Shown: positions 48,763-58,377, numbered from the stretch's first letter. The stretch is DNA of 64,000 bases from Microbacterium sp. LKL04 (GCF_900102005.1 NZ_LT627736.1:1674001-1738000); one strand, 5' to 3'. A program made the numbers and translations. Notes: generated from the letters alone by a model not told the origin.

Positions 48763-49278
48763 TCACAGGGAGTCCTTGAGACGCCGGTTCTTCTCCTCGA
48801 CCTGCACCTCGAGGTCCGCGGCGTATGCGGCGACCGCATCCGCGACGGCAGGCTCGGACGAGCCGAGCAGACGGACCGCGAGGAGCCCGGCGTTCTTCGC
48901 GCCGTTGATCGATACCGTCGCCACAGGGATACCGGCCGGCATCTGCACGATGCTCAGGAGCGAGTCGAGGCCGTCGAGGGTGGCGAGCTGCACCGGGACT
49001 CCGATGACCGGGAGCGTCGTGACCGATGCGAGCATGCCGGGGAGGTGCGCCGCCCCGCCTGCTCCGGCGATGATCGCCCGCAGCCCGCGGTCGCGTGCCT
49101 CGCGCCCGTAACGCAGCAGTTTGTCCGGCGTGCGGTGGGCCGAGACGACCTCGACCTCGTGGGCGATGCCGAAGTCGGTCAGCACCTGCGAGGCGTCCGA
49201 CATGATGCGCCAGTCCGAATCGGACCCCATCACGACGCCGATCAGGGGGGCGGAGGACGAGTGGAGGGGGCGGTTCAC
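48763..49278 (-). CDS. purE: N5-carboxyaminoimidazole ribonucleotide mutase PurE
   Basis: PurE converts N5-CAIR, made by PurK, to CAIR in purine synthesis. The 171-residue protein has the class I motifs [13 protein letters not shown] near residue 14, [11 protein letters not shown] near 45 and [16 protein letters not shown] near 72. GTG 49278 follows a TAGCCT element by seven bases, so a leaderless message can start within the purK-purE gap. The gene is 25 bases upstream of the LCP gene. Confidence 0.96.
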   Translation of the reverse strand: MNRPLHSSSAPLIGVVMGSDSDWRIMSDASQVLTDFGIAHEVEVVSAHRTPDKLLRYGREARDRGLRAIIAGAGGAAHLPGMLASVTTLPVIGVPVQLATLDGLDSLLSIVQMPAGIPVATVSINGAKNAGLLAVRLLGSSEPAVADAVAAYAADLEVQVEEKNRRLKDSL

Positions 49279-49285
49279 TCGACCA

Positions 49286-49291
49286 AGGCTA
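49286..49291 (-). promoter_or_regulatory. -10 element of leaderless purE transcript
   Basis: TAGCCT on the minus strand, seven bases from GTG 49278, in the 49-base gap after purK. It would allow purE and the LCP gene to be expressed without purK. Confidence 0.45.
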
Positions 49292-49327
49292 GGTGCGGGA
49301 GCTTGGAGAACCCCGGAACGGCACGGA

Positions 49328-50455
49328 TCAATCGAGGAAGAACGCCGCCGCCGCCCGCGCCTCGTAGACGATCTCGTCCAGGTCGTCCCCGGCCACGTTG
49401 ATGTGGCCCACCTTGCGGCCGGGACGCGGGTCCTTGCCGTACGTGTGCACCTTCGCCGAGGGGTGGGCGGCGAGCGCGGCGGGCAGGCGGTCGCCGAGCG
49501 AGCCCTGCGACGGACCGCCGAGGATGTTGACCATGACGGCGTGGGGTGCGCGCAGCGCCGTGGCGCCGAGAGGAAGGTCGAGCACCGCACGCAGGTGCTG
49601 CTCGAATTGGCTCGTGATCGCGCCGTCCTGGGTCCAGTGGCCGCTGTTGTGCGGACGCATGGCCAGCTCATTGACGAGGAGCCGCTCGTCGTCCGTCTGG
49701 AAGAGCTCGACGGCCAGCATCCCGGTCACACCGAGGCCGGTGGCGATGGCCTCTCCGATCTCTGCGGCGACGTCGGCGAGACGGCCCGCGGACCTCGGCG
49801 CCGGCGCTATCGCCTCGGCGCACACCCCGCCTTCCTGCACGGTCTCGACGACCGGGTACACGACGAGCTCCCCGGAGGGGCGCCGGGCGACCTGCTGGGC
49901 GAGCTCACGGGTGAAGGGCACGAGTTCCTCGGCGAGGAGGGCGGCGCCCTCCTCGAGACCGTCCATCCACTCGGTGACATCGGCAGCGCGCGAGACGACG
50001 CGAACCCCCTTCCCGTCGTACCCGCCGCGCGGAGTCTTGACGACAGCGCGGCCGCCGTGGTCGGCGATGAATGCGTCGAGGGATGCGGCATCCGTCACGG
50101 CAGCCCAGTCCGGCTGGGGCAGACCCAACTCGGCGAGTTTCGTCCGCATGTCGATCTTGTCCTGCGCGAACGCGAGGGCGTCGGGGCCCGGATGCACGGC
50201 GACGCCGGCGGCGACGAGGCCCCGGAGGACGTCCTGCGGCACATGCTCGTGATCGAACGTGATGACGTCGACGTCCTTCGCGAATGCGAGGACCGTGTCG
50301 AGGTCGCGGTAGTCGCCCACGGCCGTGGCGGCGAGTCCCGCCGACATCGCGGGTTGCTCCGCCAGCACCCGGACATCGATGCCGATCTCCACGGCGGGCG
50401 CGATCATCATCCGCGCGAGCTGTCCGCCTCCGACGATTCCGACCTGCAGTGCCAT
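49328..50455 (-). CDS. purK: 5-(carboxyamino)imidazole ribonucleotide synthase PurK
   Basis: PurK is an ATP-grasp enzyme that carboxylates AIR to N5-CAIR with ATP and bicarbonate. The 375-residue protein has the start [13 protein letters not shown], the ATP-grasp segment [17 protein letters not shown] near residue 130, [13 protein letters not shown] near 258 and the C-terminal [12 protein letters not shown] 50455 has a GGGAGGAGC site close upstream; a frame start further upstream is less likely. It precedes purE on the same strand. Confidence 0.96.
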   Translation of the reverse strand: MALQVGIVGGGQLARMMIAPAVEIGIDVRVLAEQPAMSAGLAATAVGDYRDLDTVLAFAKDVDVITFDHEHVPQDVLRGLVAAGVAVHPGPDALAFAQDKIDMRTKLAELGLPQPDWAAVTDAASLDAFIADHGGRAVVKTPRGGYDGKGVRVVSRAADVTEWMDGLEEGAALLAEELVPFTRELAQQVARRPSGELVVYPVVETVQEGGVCAEAIAPAPRSAGRLADVAAEIGEAIATGLGVTGMLAVELFQTDDERLLVNELAMRPHNSGHWTQDGAITSQFEQHLRAVLDLPLGATALRAPHAVMVNILGGPSQGSLGDRLPAALAAHPSAKVHTYGKDPRPGRKVGHINVAGDDLDEIVYEARAAAAFFLD

Positions 50456-50509
50456 GCTGCTCCTCCCGTCCAGACCATCCTCGCGCATCCGCGTGGGCGC
50501 GTGCGGCGC

Positions 50510-51064
50510 TCAGCCGTCGGAATCGATGACCGGGATGCTGTGGGAGTCGCGGTGCGCGAGGATCTGACTGACCTCGACCTGGTCCGACAGGGTCTCGTGG
50601 ACGAGCCGGACGGAGGGGATGTCGATCAGGCGCACCGGCTCATCGACCCCGTTGGCGAGGGTGAGGGTGCCGCTCCCCCACATCCGCTGAACCGGACCCC
50701 GGCGCTCCGAGATCGTGTAGCCCCGCGCGTGCGGGATGTCGGTGCGACGTCTGTTGATCAGCCCCGCCCGTTCGATGACGCGACGCGTCGTCACGGTGTA
50801 CGTGTGCGAGAGCCAGCGGAGGTAGGGAATGACGACGAGGAGGATGAAGACCAGGGCCACTGCCGCCCAGAGCATCCACTCCTCGAACGGATCGGGCAGG
50901 TTGCCGGCGAAGTATCCGGCCGCTCCCGCCGTCGCGACGAGGATGAGCGCGGGGAAGAACATCCGACGCGCGTGGCGGCGCAGGCGCGCGACCACGAGTT
51001 CCGGTGAGGCCGTCCCGGGCGCGGGCGTGCGCGGACGTCCGGGATACGCGGTCGGCTGGCTCAC
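50510..51064 (-). CDS. Membrane protein with bacterial PH domain
   Basis: This 184-residue protein has two transmembrane helices (about residues 35-55 and 62-82) followed by a bacterial PH-like domain (LSHTYTVTTRRVIERAGLINRRRTDIPHARGYTISER, to the C-terminus). Function is unknown; a homologue sits between birA and purK in M. tuberculosis, the same order as here. It begins GTG AGC with no strong ribosome site. Confidence 0.85.
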   Translation of the reverse strand: MSQPTAYPGRPRTPAPGTASPELVVARLRRHARRMFFPALILVATAGAAGYFAGNLPDPFEEWMLWAAVALVFILLVVIPYLRWLSHTYTVTTRRVIERAGLINRRRTDIPHARGYTISERRGPVQRMWGSGTLTLANGVDEPVRLIDIPSVRLVHETLSDQVEVSQILAHRDSHSIPVIDSDG

Positions 51065-51145
51065 AGAACCATCATGACGCGACGCGCCGACAGTCTCCCG
51101 CCGACGCGCCCGGGTCGTGGGGAGTGACCGCGTCCCTCGACACTG

Positions 51146-51928
51146 TCACCGCACGTGGACGACATCACCCGCGGAGACGACATGGGTGACTCCGGCGGCC
51201 TCGACCATGAGGCGACCCTCGTCATCGATGCCCCGCGCGGACCCGATGAGCGTCGCACCGTCGGGGAGCGAGACGGAGACCTCCGCACCGATGGTCGTGC
51301 ACGCGTTGCGGACCGCCTTCGTCGCGAGGCCCGCCGCAGTCCCGCCCACGGCGAGGTCGGAGATCCCGTCGCGAAGTCTCGTCAGGTAGTCCGCGAGGAG
51401 GCGGTCCTCGTCGGCGGTGCGGGAGAGTGCGGCGAAGGACGTGGCTGTCGGCACGGGGAGCTCCGCGGCGGTCATGCGGGTGTTGACGCCCGCGCCCACG
51501 ACGACGGCATGCGGGTCGCCCGGCATGACCTCGGCGAGGATGCCGCAGATCTTCAGCCCGCCCACGAGGACGTCGTTCGGCCACTTCAGACCAACCTCGC
51601 GACCCTCCAACTGCGCTCCGACGGCGTTCGCCATGGCCGCCCCTGCCACGAGCGGGATCCACCCGCGGTCCGAGGTCGGGACCGCCTCGACGCGAAGAAG
51701 CACCGAGATCGCGAGCGCGGAGTCGGGCGGAGTGACCCAGGTCCGATCGAGTCGACCGCGGCCCGCGCGCTGGTCGCGGGTCACGACGACGGACAGGTGC
51801 GGATGCCCGTCCGGGTCATCGAACGCGTCCTTCAGGAGCTTCTTGTTCGTCGAGTCGACGCTCTGTGCGATGTGGAGGCGGGGGCTGACCTCGGCCGCGC
51901 GGGGGTAACCGTTCTCGGGGATCGACAT
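51146..51928 (-). CDS. birA: Biotin-protein ligase BirA (no DNA-binding domain)
   Basis: BirA activates biotin to biotinyl-AMP and attaches it to the carboxylase lysine. The 260-residue protein has the BPL catalytic motif [17 protein letters not shown] near residue 55 and [20 protein letters not shown] near 106. It lacks the N-terminal helix-turn-helix of E. coli BirA, so it cannot itself repress biotin genes; that fits a separate BioQ-like regulator in this window. TATGGT (51940-51935) is six bases before the ATG. It is divergent from accD, one of its likely partners' genes. Confidence 0.95.
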   Translation of the reverse strand: MSIPENGYPRAAEVSPRLHIAQSVDSTNKKLLKDAFDDPDGHPHLSVVVTRDQRAGRGRLDRTWVTPPDSALAISVLLRVEAVPTSDRGWIPLVAGAAMANAVGAQLEGREVGLKWPNDVLVGGLKICGILAEVMPGDPHAVVVGAGVNTRMTAAELPVPTATSFAALSRTADEDRLLADYLTRLRDGISDLAVGGTAAGLATKAVRNACTTIGAEVSVSLPDGATLIGSARGIDDEGRLMVEAAGVTHVVSAGDVVHVR

Positions 51929-51934
51929 GCCGCC

Positions 51935-51940
51935 ACCATA
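51935..51940 (-). promoter_or_regulatory. -10 element of leaderless birA transcript
   Basis: TATGGT on the minus strand, six bases from ATG 51928. It shares the 138-base divergent gap with the accD promoter. Confidence 0.5.
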
Positions 51941-52053
51941 AGCGGAGAGGCGGCCCCGCTCTCGCGGGTTGACAGGTGTTCCCCTGAGGGATGCCACAGC
52001 GGATCCGCCGTGCCGTTGTCGCCCCTATCCAACGCTGCCGCGGATGCGCTCGC

Positions 52054-52059
52054 TAGGGT
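52054..52059 (+). promoter_or_regulatory. -10 element of leaderless accD-accE transcript
   Basis: TAGGGT is seven bases before GTG 52067. Confidence 0.55.
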
Positions 52060-52066
52060 GGAACGC

Positions 52067-53656
52067 GTGACCGATCAGCCCGACCTGTTCACGACCGCCG
52101 GCAAGATCGCCGACCTGCGTGCACGCTACGAAGAAGCCGTCGTCTCCGCCGAGGAGACCGCCCGCACCAAGCAGGGCGCGAAAGGGAAGCTGACCGCCCG
52201 TCAGCGGATCGAGATGCTCGTCGATCCCGGCTCGTTCGTCGAGCTCGACGAGTACGTCCGACACCGCACCACGGCGTTCGGCATGGATCGCTCCCGGCCC
52301 TACGGCGACTCCGTCGTCACCGGCACGGGGACCATCCACGGCCGCACCGTCGCCGTCTACTCGCAGGACTTCACGACCTTCGGCGGATCGCTCGGCGAGG
52401 TGGCCGGCGAGAAGATCATCAAGGTCATGGAGCTGGCGCTGCGCAGCGGCATCCCGATCATCGGCATCCTCGACTCCGGCGGTGCCCGCATCCAGGAAGG
52501 CGTCGTCGCGCTCGGCAAGTACGGCGAGATCTTCCGCCTGAACACCGCGGCCTCGGGCGTCATCCCCCAGATCTCCCTCATCATGGGGCCTGCCGCCGGC
52601 GGCGCCGTCTACTCGCCCGCGCTCACCGACTTCGTCATCATGGTCGACAAGACCAGCCAGATGTTCGTCACGGGCCCCGATGTGATCAAGACCGTCACCG
52701 GCGAGGACGTCGGCATGGAGGAGCTCGGCGGCGCTCACACGCACAACACCCGTTCCGGTGTCGCGCACTATCTCGCCGAGGACGAAGACGACGCGATCGA
52801 TTACGCGCGCACCCTCATCGGATTCCTTCCCGACAACAACATGTCGGACGCCCCGGGCTACGAGTCGGGATTCGAGTTCGAGACGACCGACTCCGACCGC
52901 GCGCTGAACACCGTCATCCCGGACTCGCCGAACCAGCCCTACGACATCCACGAGGTCATCTCGCACATCGTCGATGCCGGCGAGTTCCTTGAGGTCCAGC
53001 CGCTGTTCGCGCCGAACATCGTGATCGGGTTCGGACGCATCGAGGGACGTACGGTCGGCATCATCGCGAACCAGCCGTCGCAGATGGCCGGCACGCTGAA
53101 CATCGACGCCGGCGAGAAGGCCAGCCGCTTCGTGCGCTTCTGCGACGCGTTCTCGATCCCGATCCTCACCCTCGTCGACGTCCCCGGCTACCTGCCGGGC
53201 ACGGACCAGGAGTGGACCGGTGTCATCCGTCGCGGCGCGAAACTGCTGTACGCGTACGCGGAGGCGACCGTTCCCCTCGTCACGGTGATCCTGCGCAAGG
53301 CCTACGGCGGCGCGTACATCGTCATGGGCTCCAAGCAACTCGGCGCCGACATCAACCTCGCGTGGCCCACTGCCGAGATCGCCGTCATGGGTGGACAGGG
53401 CGCGGTGAACATCCTGTACCGCGGCGAGATCAAGCGCGCCGAGGAGGCCGGCGAGGACGTCGCCGCCGTCCGGACGCGGCTGGCCAACGAGTACACCTAC
53501 AACGTGGCTTCCCCCTTCCTCGCCGCCGAACGCGGCGAGCTCGACGGGATCATCGAGCCGGCGCAGACCCGCGTCGCCGTTGCGAAGGCGCTGCGCGCCC
53601 TCCGCGGCAAGCGTGCGAGCCAGCCCGCCAAGAAGCACGGGAACATCCCGCTGTGA
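52067..53656 (+). CDS. accD5: Acyl-CoA carboxylase carboxyltransferase (beta) subunit, AccD5/PccB-like
   Basis: This subunit moves CO2 from carboxybiotin to acetyl- or propionyl-CoA, making malonyl- or methylmalonyl-CoA. The 529-residue protein has two crotonase-like carboxyltransferase halves, with [25 protein letters not shown] near residue 130, [16 protein letters not shown] near 173, and [35 protein letters not shown] near 370. The GTG start follows a leaderless promoter. The epsilon subunit gene overlaps it by four bases and accA lies 5.5 kb away. Propionyl versus acetyl specificity cannot be set from this reading. Confidence 0.96.
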   Translation: MTDQPDLFTTAGKIADLRARYEEAVVSAEETARTKQGAKGKLTARQRIEMLVDPGSFVELDEYVRHRTTAFGMDRSRPYGDSVVTGTGTIHGRTVAVYSQDFTTFGGSLGEVAGEKIIKVMELALRSGIPIIGILDSGGARIQEGVVALGKYGEIFRLNTAASGVIPQISLIMGPAAGGAVYSPALTDFVIMVDKTSQMFVTGPDVIKTVTGEDVGMEELGGAHTHNTRSGVAHYLAEDEDDAIDYARTLIGFLPDNNMSDAPGYESGFEFETTDSDRALNTVIPDSPNQPYDIHEVISHIVDAGEFLEVQPLFAPNIVIGFGRIEGRTVGIIANQPSQMAGTLNIDAGEKASRFVRFCDAFSIPILTLVDVPGYLPGTDQEWTGVIRRGAKLLYAYAEATVPLVTVILRKAYGGAYIVMGSKQLGADINLAWPTAEIAVMGGQGAVNILYRGEIKRAEEAGEDVAAVRTRLANEYTYNVASPFLAAERGELDGIIEPAQTRVAVAKALRALRGKRASQPAKKHGNIPL

Positions 53657-53880
53657 GTCTGCCCGACGACACCGCGACCGCCGCACCGCTGCAGGTGCGA
53701 CGCGGCGACGCGAGCCCCGAAGAGCTGGCTGCCGTGGTCGCCGTCGTCAGCGAGGCCCTCGTCCGTGAGGAGCAGACCGCCGTCGCGGATGATCCGGCCG
53801 TCTCGGCGTGGCGGGCCTCCGGTCGCGGCATCCACCGTGGCATCCGGCGCGACGTACCGTGGGGACGCTGGGCGGGCTGA
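53653..53880 (+). CDS. accE: Acyl-CoA carboxylase epsilon subunit
   Basis: This 75-residue protein fits the small epsilon subunits that stabilise and activate actinobacterial acyl-CoA carboxylases. It has the family's central helix ([17 protein letters not shown]) and a C-terminal [14 protein letters not shown] segment. GTG 53653 overlaps the accD stop (GTGA), so the two are translationally coupled. A structured 225-base gap follows. Confidence 0.88.
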   Translation: MSLPDDTATAAPLQVRRGDASPEELAAVVAVVSEALVREEQTAVADDPAVSAWRASGRGIHRGIRRDVPWGRWAG

Positions 53881-53950
53881 GCGCCACCGGGCGTGTCCCC
53901 CAAAGTACCTACAGACACGCATTTGACGATCAGTCAGACTAATACTGCTG

Positions 53951-54070
53951 GAACGCTTCTGCGTTCTGTCGATCCGTATCCCTCAGAGCGCGGATCGGCA
54001 TGTGCGGGTCGGTTTTCGGGTAACCACTCGCATGGCGAGGGGCGGGCGGCTTCGCCGCCCCTCGCCTCTT
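53951..54070 (+). ncRNA. Candidate structured non-coding RNA in a convergent gap
   Basis: Four stem-loops follow one another on the plus strand: gaacgc/gcgttc (53951-53966, loop ttct), cgatccg/cggatcg (53970-53997, 14-base loop), an 11-pair stem with one bulged C and one G-T pair (54003-54032), and the terminator hairpin at 54034-54066 with a pyrimidine-rich tail. TAATACT at 53940-53946 could be a -10 that starts the RNA at the first hairpin, but no -35 is properly spaced (TTGACG at 53923 is too close). No convincing protein frame is present. It could instead be the accE 3' region. Confidence 0.4.
54034..54066. terminator. Terminator hairpin between accE and the convergent membrane-protein gene
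   Basis: The 12-base arm ggcgaggggcgg (54034-54045) pairs with 54055-54066, followed on the plus strand by tcttctctt. It can serve accD-accE or the candidate RNA on the plus strand, and the membrane-protein gene on the minus strand. Confidence 0.75.
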
Positions 54071-54105
54071 CTCTTCCCGCTCCCGGGGCCTCGCTCACGC
54101 GAGAC

Positions 54106-55182
54106 TCAGCGGTCGAGCGCGGGACGCGGATGCGCGATCTCGTGCCACAGGTCGACGACCTCGTCGCCGTCCGGGTCCTCCCGGCGGCGTGAACGACCCA
54201 CGACAGTGACCGCCACGCGCGGATGCGGCGACGTGCGGATGTAGATGCGCTCGGACGACGCTCCTGCCAGAGCCTCGGCGAGATCGGCACGGATCCGCTC
54301 GAGCGCGGCGGGACTCACGGCATCCAGTCCGCCCTCGTCCAGCACGGTGACGGTGCTCCCGCGCAGACGCGCCTGCTGCAGCCGCGCCCGCACCGCTTCG
54401 TCGAGCAGTCGAGGCCCGCGCAGTTCGTCGCGCAGCGACCCCTCCGCGAGGCGCGCGCGCTCGCGCTCCTCGGGTTCGAGGTCGCCGTCGGATTCGATGG
54501 TGCGGATGAGGAGAGGGCCGGCGACGGCGAGAGCCTGCTGCACGCGCACCCGGCGCTCCCGCCGGCGCCCCTCCTGGCTGGCGAGCCATTCGAAGGAGCG
54601 ACGCTGGATGCCGGTCAGCTCGGCCGTGTCGACCGCGGCACGGTCGACGAGGCCCGTCAGAAGCTGGGCGACGACCACCCAGACGGCGGCCCCCACGATT
54701 CCGAGCGCGAGTGAGTTCGGGAGGCCGATCCACAGCGAGGAGGAGACACCCAGGAGGACGACGCCGATCCAGGCGTACAGCGGCCTCCGCCGGACGGTGA
54801 TGATCGTGAGGAGGGCGCCGATCCCGCCGAGGCTCCACGTCGCGAACGGCTGGAGCCGCGCGCCTTCGTCGACGGCTGACCAGGTGGCCAGCGGCACGAG
54901 GACGGTGGTCGCGAGGACCAGGATGCACAGCCAGAGGGGCAGCGACGTCCCGCGGGGCGGGGCACCCTCGGGTGCCTCCTCCCGGCGAGGCTCTGCTCCC
55001 GCGAGACGCGGGGCGAAGTCCCAGAACACGCAGAGCCAGGTCGTCACGAGGTAGAGCGACAGAGCCGCGATGAACAGGGCCGGCTGCGACACAGGAGATG
55101 TCCACACGAGCCCGCCCACGGCGAGATACGCCGTGAAGACGACAGCCACGATCGAGAGTCCGGTGTGCACACGCATGTTCAT
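54106..55182 (-). CDS. Polytopic membrane protein linked to a two-component system
   Basis: I do not recognise this 358-residue protein. It has about five N-terminal transmembrane helices (residues 8-190) and a soluble cytoplasmic C-terminal half that is Arg/Glu-rich with helical character and ends in a strand-rich RIYIRTSPHPRVAVTVVG segment. ATG 55182 overlaps the kinase stop (ATGA), so it is co-translated with the kinase and likely works with it, perhaps as a co-sensor or effector. Confidence 0.75.
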   Translation of the reverse strand: MNMRVHTGLSIVAVVFTAYLAVGGLVWTSPVSQPALFIAALSLYLVTTWLCVFWDFAPRLAGAEPRREEAPEGAPPRGTSLPLWLCILVLATTVLVPLATWSAVDEGARLQPFATWSLGGIGALLTIITVRRRPLYAWIGVVLLGVSSSLWIGLPNSLALGIVGAAVWVVVAQLLTGLVDRAAVDTAELTGIQRRSFEWLASQEGRRRERRVRVQQALAVAGPLLIRTIESDGDLEPEERERARLAEGSLRDELRGPRLLDEAVRARLQQARLRGSTVTVLDEGGLDAVSPAALERIRADLAEALAGASSERIYIRTSPHPRVAVTVVGRSRRREDPDGDEVVDLWHEIAHPRPALDR

Positions 55183-56393
55183 CGGGGGTACTCCCACCGC
55201 AGGTCGACGATCGTGCCGCGTCGGGAGCTGCGCACCTTCGCCTGGCCGCCGACAGCGGCGACACGAGCCACGACCGATCCGCTGATGCCGAGCCTGTCTT
55301 CGGGGACCGCGTGGACGTCGAACCCCTCCCCGGCGTCGATGACGCGAACCACGACGCGGCGATCGTCCGCTGTCACTTCCGCGTGCAGGCCTGCGCTCTC
55401 GGCGTGTTCGATCGCGTTGACGACCGCCTGCGCCGCCGCAAGCACGAGCGCGCGCGCGACGCGACCCGGCAGGGTCTGCGCCCGGGGGTCGATCGCGATC
55501 CGCAGGTCGATGTCGACGTCGTGTTCGAGCGCCGCCTCGCGGATGCCGTCGACCAGGAACATCGGCTCGACAGGCTCGTCGGGGCCTTCCTCCGCCTCAC
55601 GGTCGGCGTTGGCGAGTCGCGTGAGGGCGTCGCGCGCCATCCCGACCGCGAGGTCGCGCTCGCGCGGAGTCGAGGCGCGCTCCGCCGCGATGAGCGCCGC
55701 CAGGACGCTGTCGTGCATGAGCGCCGCCACCGAGATGCGCTCCTGCTCGACGGCATCCGCAGCTGCTGCCGCGGCGTAGGAGCGCACCGCCTCTTCGCGC
55801 GTCCGGTCCAGTCGCTCGGCGAGGAGCCGCAGCATCCAGCCGATCATCGTCATGACGACGGCGAGGATGATGGCGTAGACGACCTGGCGCGACACCTGGA
55901 TGACGTTCTCGACGTCCGCCCCGATCTGGATGAGTCGGGCGATGCCGTACAGGACCGGCACCAGGGCGCACCAGACGTACTGGAGCATCAGCGGGAAGAC
56001 GAGCACCGTGGCCACCGTCGCGACGTTCAGCAGATACCAGACCCAGGGTTCTCCTGCAGCGGATGCCGAGCGCCCGGCTGTCGCGACCGGCCAGGCCAGC
56101 AGCACCAGCGGGAACACGATCGCGAGGATGGCGGCGAGGGGGCGGTAGAAGCGCCCGGCGACCCCGGCCGCGACCATCAGGATCAGGGGTCCGAAGGTCG
56201 CCGCGGTGAGGGCGATGTTCCAGGTGGGATCCTCTTGCACCGATCCGATCGCGTGGAATAGCGCCTGGACCCCCAGCACGGCGGATCCCACAGCGACGAC
56301 GAACGCGAGGATGCGCTCGACGCGCTCGCGGGAGAAGAAGGTCGAATCGGGCGGGATCGTCAGCATCCCGGTCGTCGCGACCTCAGGCGCCAC
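55179..56393 (-). CDS. Sensor histidine kinase with multi-helix membrane sensor (NarL-type partner)
   Basis: This 404-residue kinase has about six transmembrane helices (residues 25-185) forming a membrane-embedded sensor with little outside. The dimerisation helix has VAALMHDSVLAALIAAE with a phosphoacceptor His near residue 227, like the HisKA_3 type. The ATPase domain has AQAVVNAIEHAE (N-box) and IDAGEGFDV. GTG 56393 is chosen because GAGGA lies about five bases upstream, overlapping the regulator gene by 11 bases; ATG 56366 is the alternative. The signal is unknown. Confidence 0.85.
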   Translation of the reverse strand: MAPEVATTGMLTIPPDSTFFSRERVERILAFVVAVGSAVLGVQALFHAIGSVQEDPTWNIALTAATFGPLILMVAAGVAGRFYRPLAAILAIVFPLVLLAWPVATAGRSASAAGEPWVWYLLNVATVATVLVFPLMLQYVWCALVPVLYGIARLIQIGADVENVIQVSRQVVYAIILAVVMTMIGWMLRLLAERLDRTREEAVRSYAAAAAADAVEQERISVAALMHDSVLAALIAAERASTPRERDLAVGMARDALTRLANADREAEEGPDEPVEPMFLVDGIREAALEHDVDIDLRIAIDPRAQTLPGRVARALVLAAAQAVVNAIEHAESAGLHAEVTADDRRVVVRVIDAGEGFDVHAVPEDRLGISGSVVARVAAVGGQAKVRSSRRGTIVDLRWEYPR

Positions 56394-57039
56394 CGGAGTC
56401 CTCTGCGACGAGGCCGTCTTCCATCGCGCGCCGGAGGAGATCCACCTTCGTCGGGGCGGGCCGCCCGACCTCGACGTACTTGACGCGGACGCGGGTGATG
56501 TTCTCTTTCGCGGTCGAGTAGGCGACGCCCAGCCGCTCCGCCACGGTCTTGAGCGGGAGTCCGGCGGCGTACAACCGGAGCACGTCGCGCTCGCGTGAGG
56601 ACAGCTGCGCATCGGCGAAGGCGCGGTCGCCGTCGATGGCGGACGCCCACTCGACGTTGTCGAGGGACTCGCCTCGCGCGACGGTGTCGACGGCGGAGAT
56701 GACCTCGTCGATGCGCGACGCCTTGCTGACGACGCCGGCGGCACCGGCGACGAGCGCCTCCCGAACCGCGGCGGGGCGGTCCGCCACGCTGTGGATGATG
56801 ACGGGCGAGCCGTCCTGGACGACACGGGTGACGTTCTCCGTCACCGTCGCGCCGTCGCCGAGGGTGAGATCCAGGACGACGACATCGGCGGGCTGCTCGA
56901 GCGTGAGGGTCCGCCAATCGAGGTAGGCCGAGACGCTCTCCCCCGAGAAGACGACACGCATGTCGCCCGTGCGGCTGCAGGCGGCCTCGAGGCCGAGCCG
57001 CACGGATTCGTGGTCGTCGATCAGGGCGACGCGGATCAT
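56383..57039 (-). CDS. LuxR/NarL-family response regulator
   Basis: This 218-residue regulator has a receiver domain (MIRVALIDDHESVRLGLEAA; phosphoacceptor Asp in VVVLDLTLGDG near residue 56) and a C-terminal LuxR helix-turn-helix (SSRERDVLRLYAAGLPLKTVAERLGVAYSTAKENI, 145-180). It pairs with the kinase that follows, which it overlaps. TAAGGT (57051-57046) six bases before the ATG suggests its own leaderless transcript, even though the RNA methyltransferase gene ends just upstream on the same strand. Confidence 0.92.
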   Translation of the reverse strand: MIRVALIDDHESVRLGLEAACSRTGDMRVVFSGESVSAYLDWRTLTLEQPADVVVLDLTLGDGATVTENVTRVVQDGSPVIIHSVADRPAAVREALVAGAAGVVSKASRIDEVISAVDTVARGESLDNVEWASAIDGDRAFADAQLSSRERDVLRLYAAGLPLKTVAERLGVAYSTAKENITRVRVKYVEVGRPAPTKVDLLRRAMEDGLVAEDSGGA

Positions 57040-57045
57040 GCGCTC

Positions 57046-57051
57046 ACCTTA
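57046..57051 (-). promoter_or_regulatory. -10 element of leaderless response-regulator transcript
   Basis: TAAGGT on the minus strand, six bases from ATG 57039, squeezed into the 16-base gap after the methyltransferase gene. Confidence 0.5.
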
Positions 57052-57055
57052 TCCG

Positions 57056-58336
57056 TCAGCGCGTCACGACGGCGATCGCCTCGACGTGATGCGAGTGAGG
57101 GAACAGATCGAACGCGCGGACGGACGGCGTCGTGTACCCGTGGGCGGCGAAGGTTCCGAGGTCGCGCGCGAGTGCGACGGGATCGCAGGCGACATAGACG
57201 ATCCGCTCGGGCGCGAGGTCGACGAGTCGTTCGACGACGTCCTTCCCGGCGCCCGCCCGCGGCGGGTCGAGGACCACGGTGCCCCGCGACAGCCTCGCGC
57301 GCTGAGCGGGTGTGGCGGTGTCCACGAGATGACCGAGCCAGCGATCCACGCGGGCGGTCTCGGCTCGGGCGCCGATCCACGCGGCCAGGTTCTCGCCGGC
57401 GTGCTCGGTGGCCCGCGCGTCGGACTCTACGGAGGTGATCCGGGTCGCCGGGCCGCCGACGCCCGCGACGGACGCCGCGAGGAGCCCGACCCCGCCGTAG
57501 AGATCGAGGTGCCAGCCCTCCGGGTCCACGGATCCGGCGACCGCATCGGCGACGGCGTCGTGCAGTGTGCCCGCCGCGAGGCGATGGACCTGCCAGAAAC
57601 CACCGGCATCCACCTGGAACTCCCGATCGCCGACCGTCTCGACGACGACCTCTCGCGCGGCGGGATCGACGGGGCCGGGACGACGCGAGCGACTGGGCTC
57701 GGGGCGGGGGATGACGCGGACGCGGCCGTCCGCCGGCTGGACGAGGTCGAGTCGGCCGGGCGAACCGCCCTGCCGACGGGACATCGCGCGGTTGATGCCG
57801 GCGGTCGCCAGCGGGATCTCCTCGACGGGGATGACGCGGTGGCTCCGGGCAGCGAAGGGGCCGATACGTCCGTCCTCGTCGACGTGAAGGCTCACCCGCG
57901 TGCGCCACCCCGTCCCGTCGGGAGACTCCTCGACGACACGGTCGCCCTTCGTCTGCGCAGTCGGCGGCTCGATGGTGACGGGTGCCGTCGAGCCCGCGAA
58001 TCGGGCGAGCGCGTCACGCAGGACCTCGGCCTTGAGTTCGCGCTGGTGGTCGAGGGCGATGTGGCCGAAGTCCGCACCGCCGGGCCGATCTGCAGGAGGC
58101 GTCTCGACGTCGGCGGGCGTCCACACGTGGGGACGGCGGTGAGGCGAGGCATCCAGCACCTCGACCGTGTCACCGCGCCAGAACGACGACTTCTTCGTGT
58201 CTGTGAGGGCGACGCGGACGCGCTCGCCGGGGATCGCGTCCGAAACGAAGACGACCCGGTTCTCGTGGCGGGCCACGAAGACGCCGCCGTGCGCGACGGC
58301 CGTGATGTCGAGGTCGAGGAGGTCTCCGGGTTGCAT
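57056..58336 (-). CDS. TRAM-domain class I SAM-dependent RNA methyltransferase (TrmA/RumA type)
   Basis: These enzymes methylate uridine C5 in tRNA or rRNA. The 426-residue protein starts with a TRAM RNA-binding domain (residues 1-60, GDLLDLDITAVAHGG), has the SAM site HLDLYGGVGLLAASVAG near residue 285, TVVLDPPRAGAGKD near 360 and the catalytic-Cys segment RIVYVACDPVALARDL near 385. The iron-sulfur cysteines of RumA are not evident in the N-terminal part. The exact target base is not assignable. Confidence 0.9.
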   Translation of the reverse strand: MQPGDLLDLDITAVAHGGVFVARHENRVVFVSDAIPGERVRVALTDTKKSSFWRGDTVEVLDASPHRRPHVWTPADVETPPADRPGGADFGHIALDHQRELKAEVLRDALARFAGSTAPVTIEPPTAQTKGDRVVEESPDGTGWRTRVSLHVDEDGRIGPFAARSHRVIPVEEIPLATAGINRAMSRRQGGSPGRLDLVQPADGRVRVIPRPEPSRSRRPGPVDPAAREVVVETVGDREFQVDAGGFWQVHRLAAGTLHDAVADAVAGSVDPEGWHLDLYGGVGLLAASVAGVGGPATRITSVESDARATEHAGENLAAWIGARAETARVDRWLGHLVDTATPAQRARLSRGTVVLDPPRAGAGKDVVERLVDLAPERIVYVACDPVALARDLGTFAAHGYTTPSVRAFDLFPHSHHVEAIAVVTR

Positions 58337-58364
58337 CCTCCGATGCTGTCACACCGCTCGCGGC

Positions 58365-58370
58365 TAGCGT
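58365..58370 (+). promoter_or_regulatory. -10 element of leaderless maf transcript
   Basis: TAGCGT is seven bases before ATG 58378, in the 41-base divergent gap with the methyltransferase gene. Confidence 0.5.
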
Positions 58371-58377
58371 GGTCCGC

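Noticed and set aside
53923..53945. TTGACG/TAATAC read as a full promoter for the candidate RNA
   Set aside because: The two hexamers are only 11 bases apart, too close for a normal sigma factor; only the -10 part is kept, with low confidence.
53951..54066. 6C RNA as the identity of the structured gap
   Set aside because: The hairpin loops do not contain the runs of six cytosines that define 6C RNA.
53893..54192. A 99-codon plus-strand frame across the structured gap
   Set aside because: It has no ribosome site, runs into the convergent gene on the other strand and lacks recognisable protein character.
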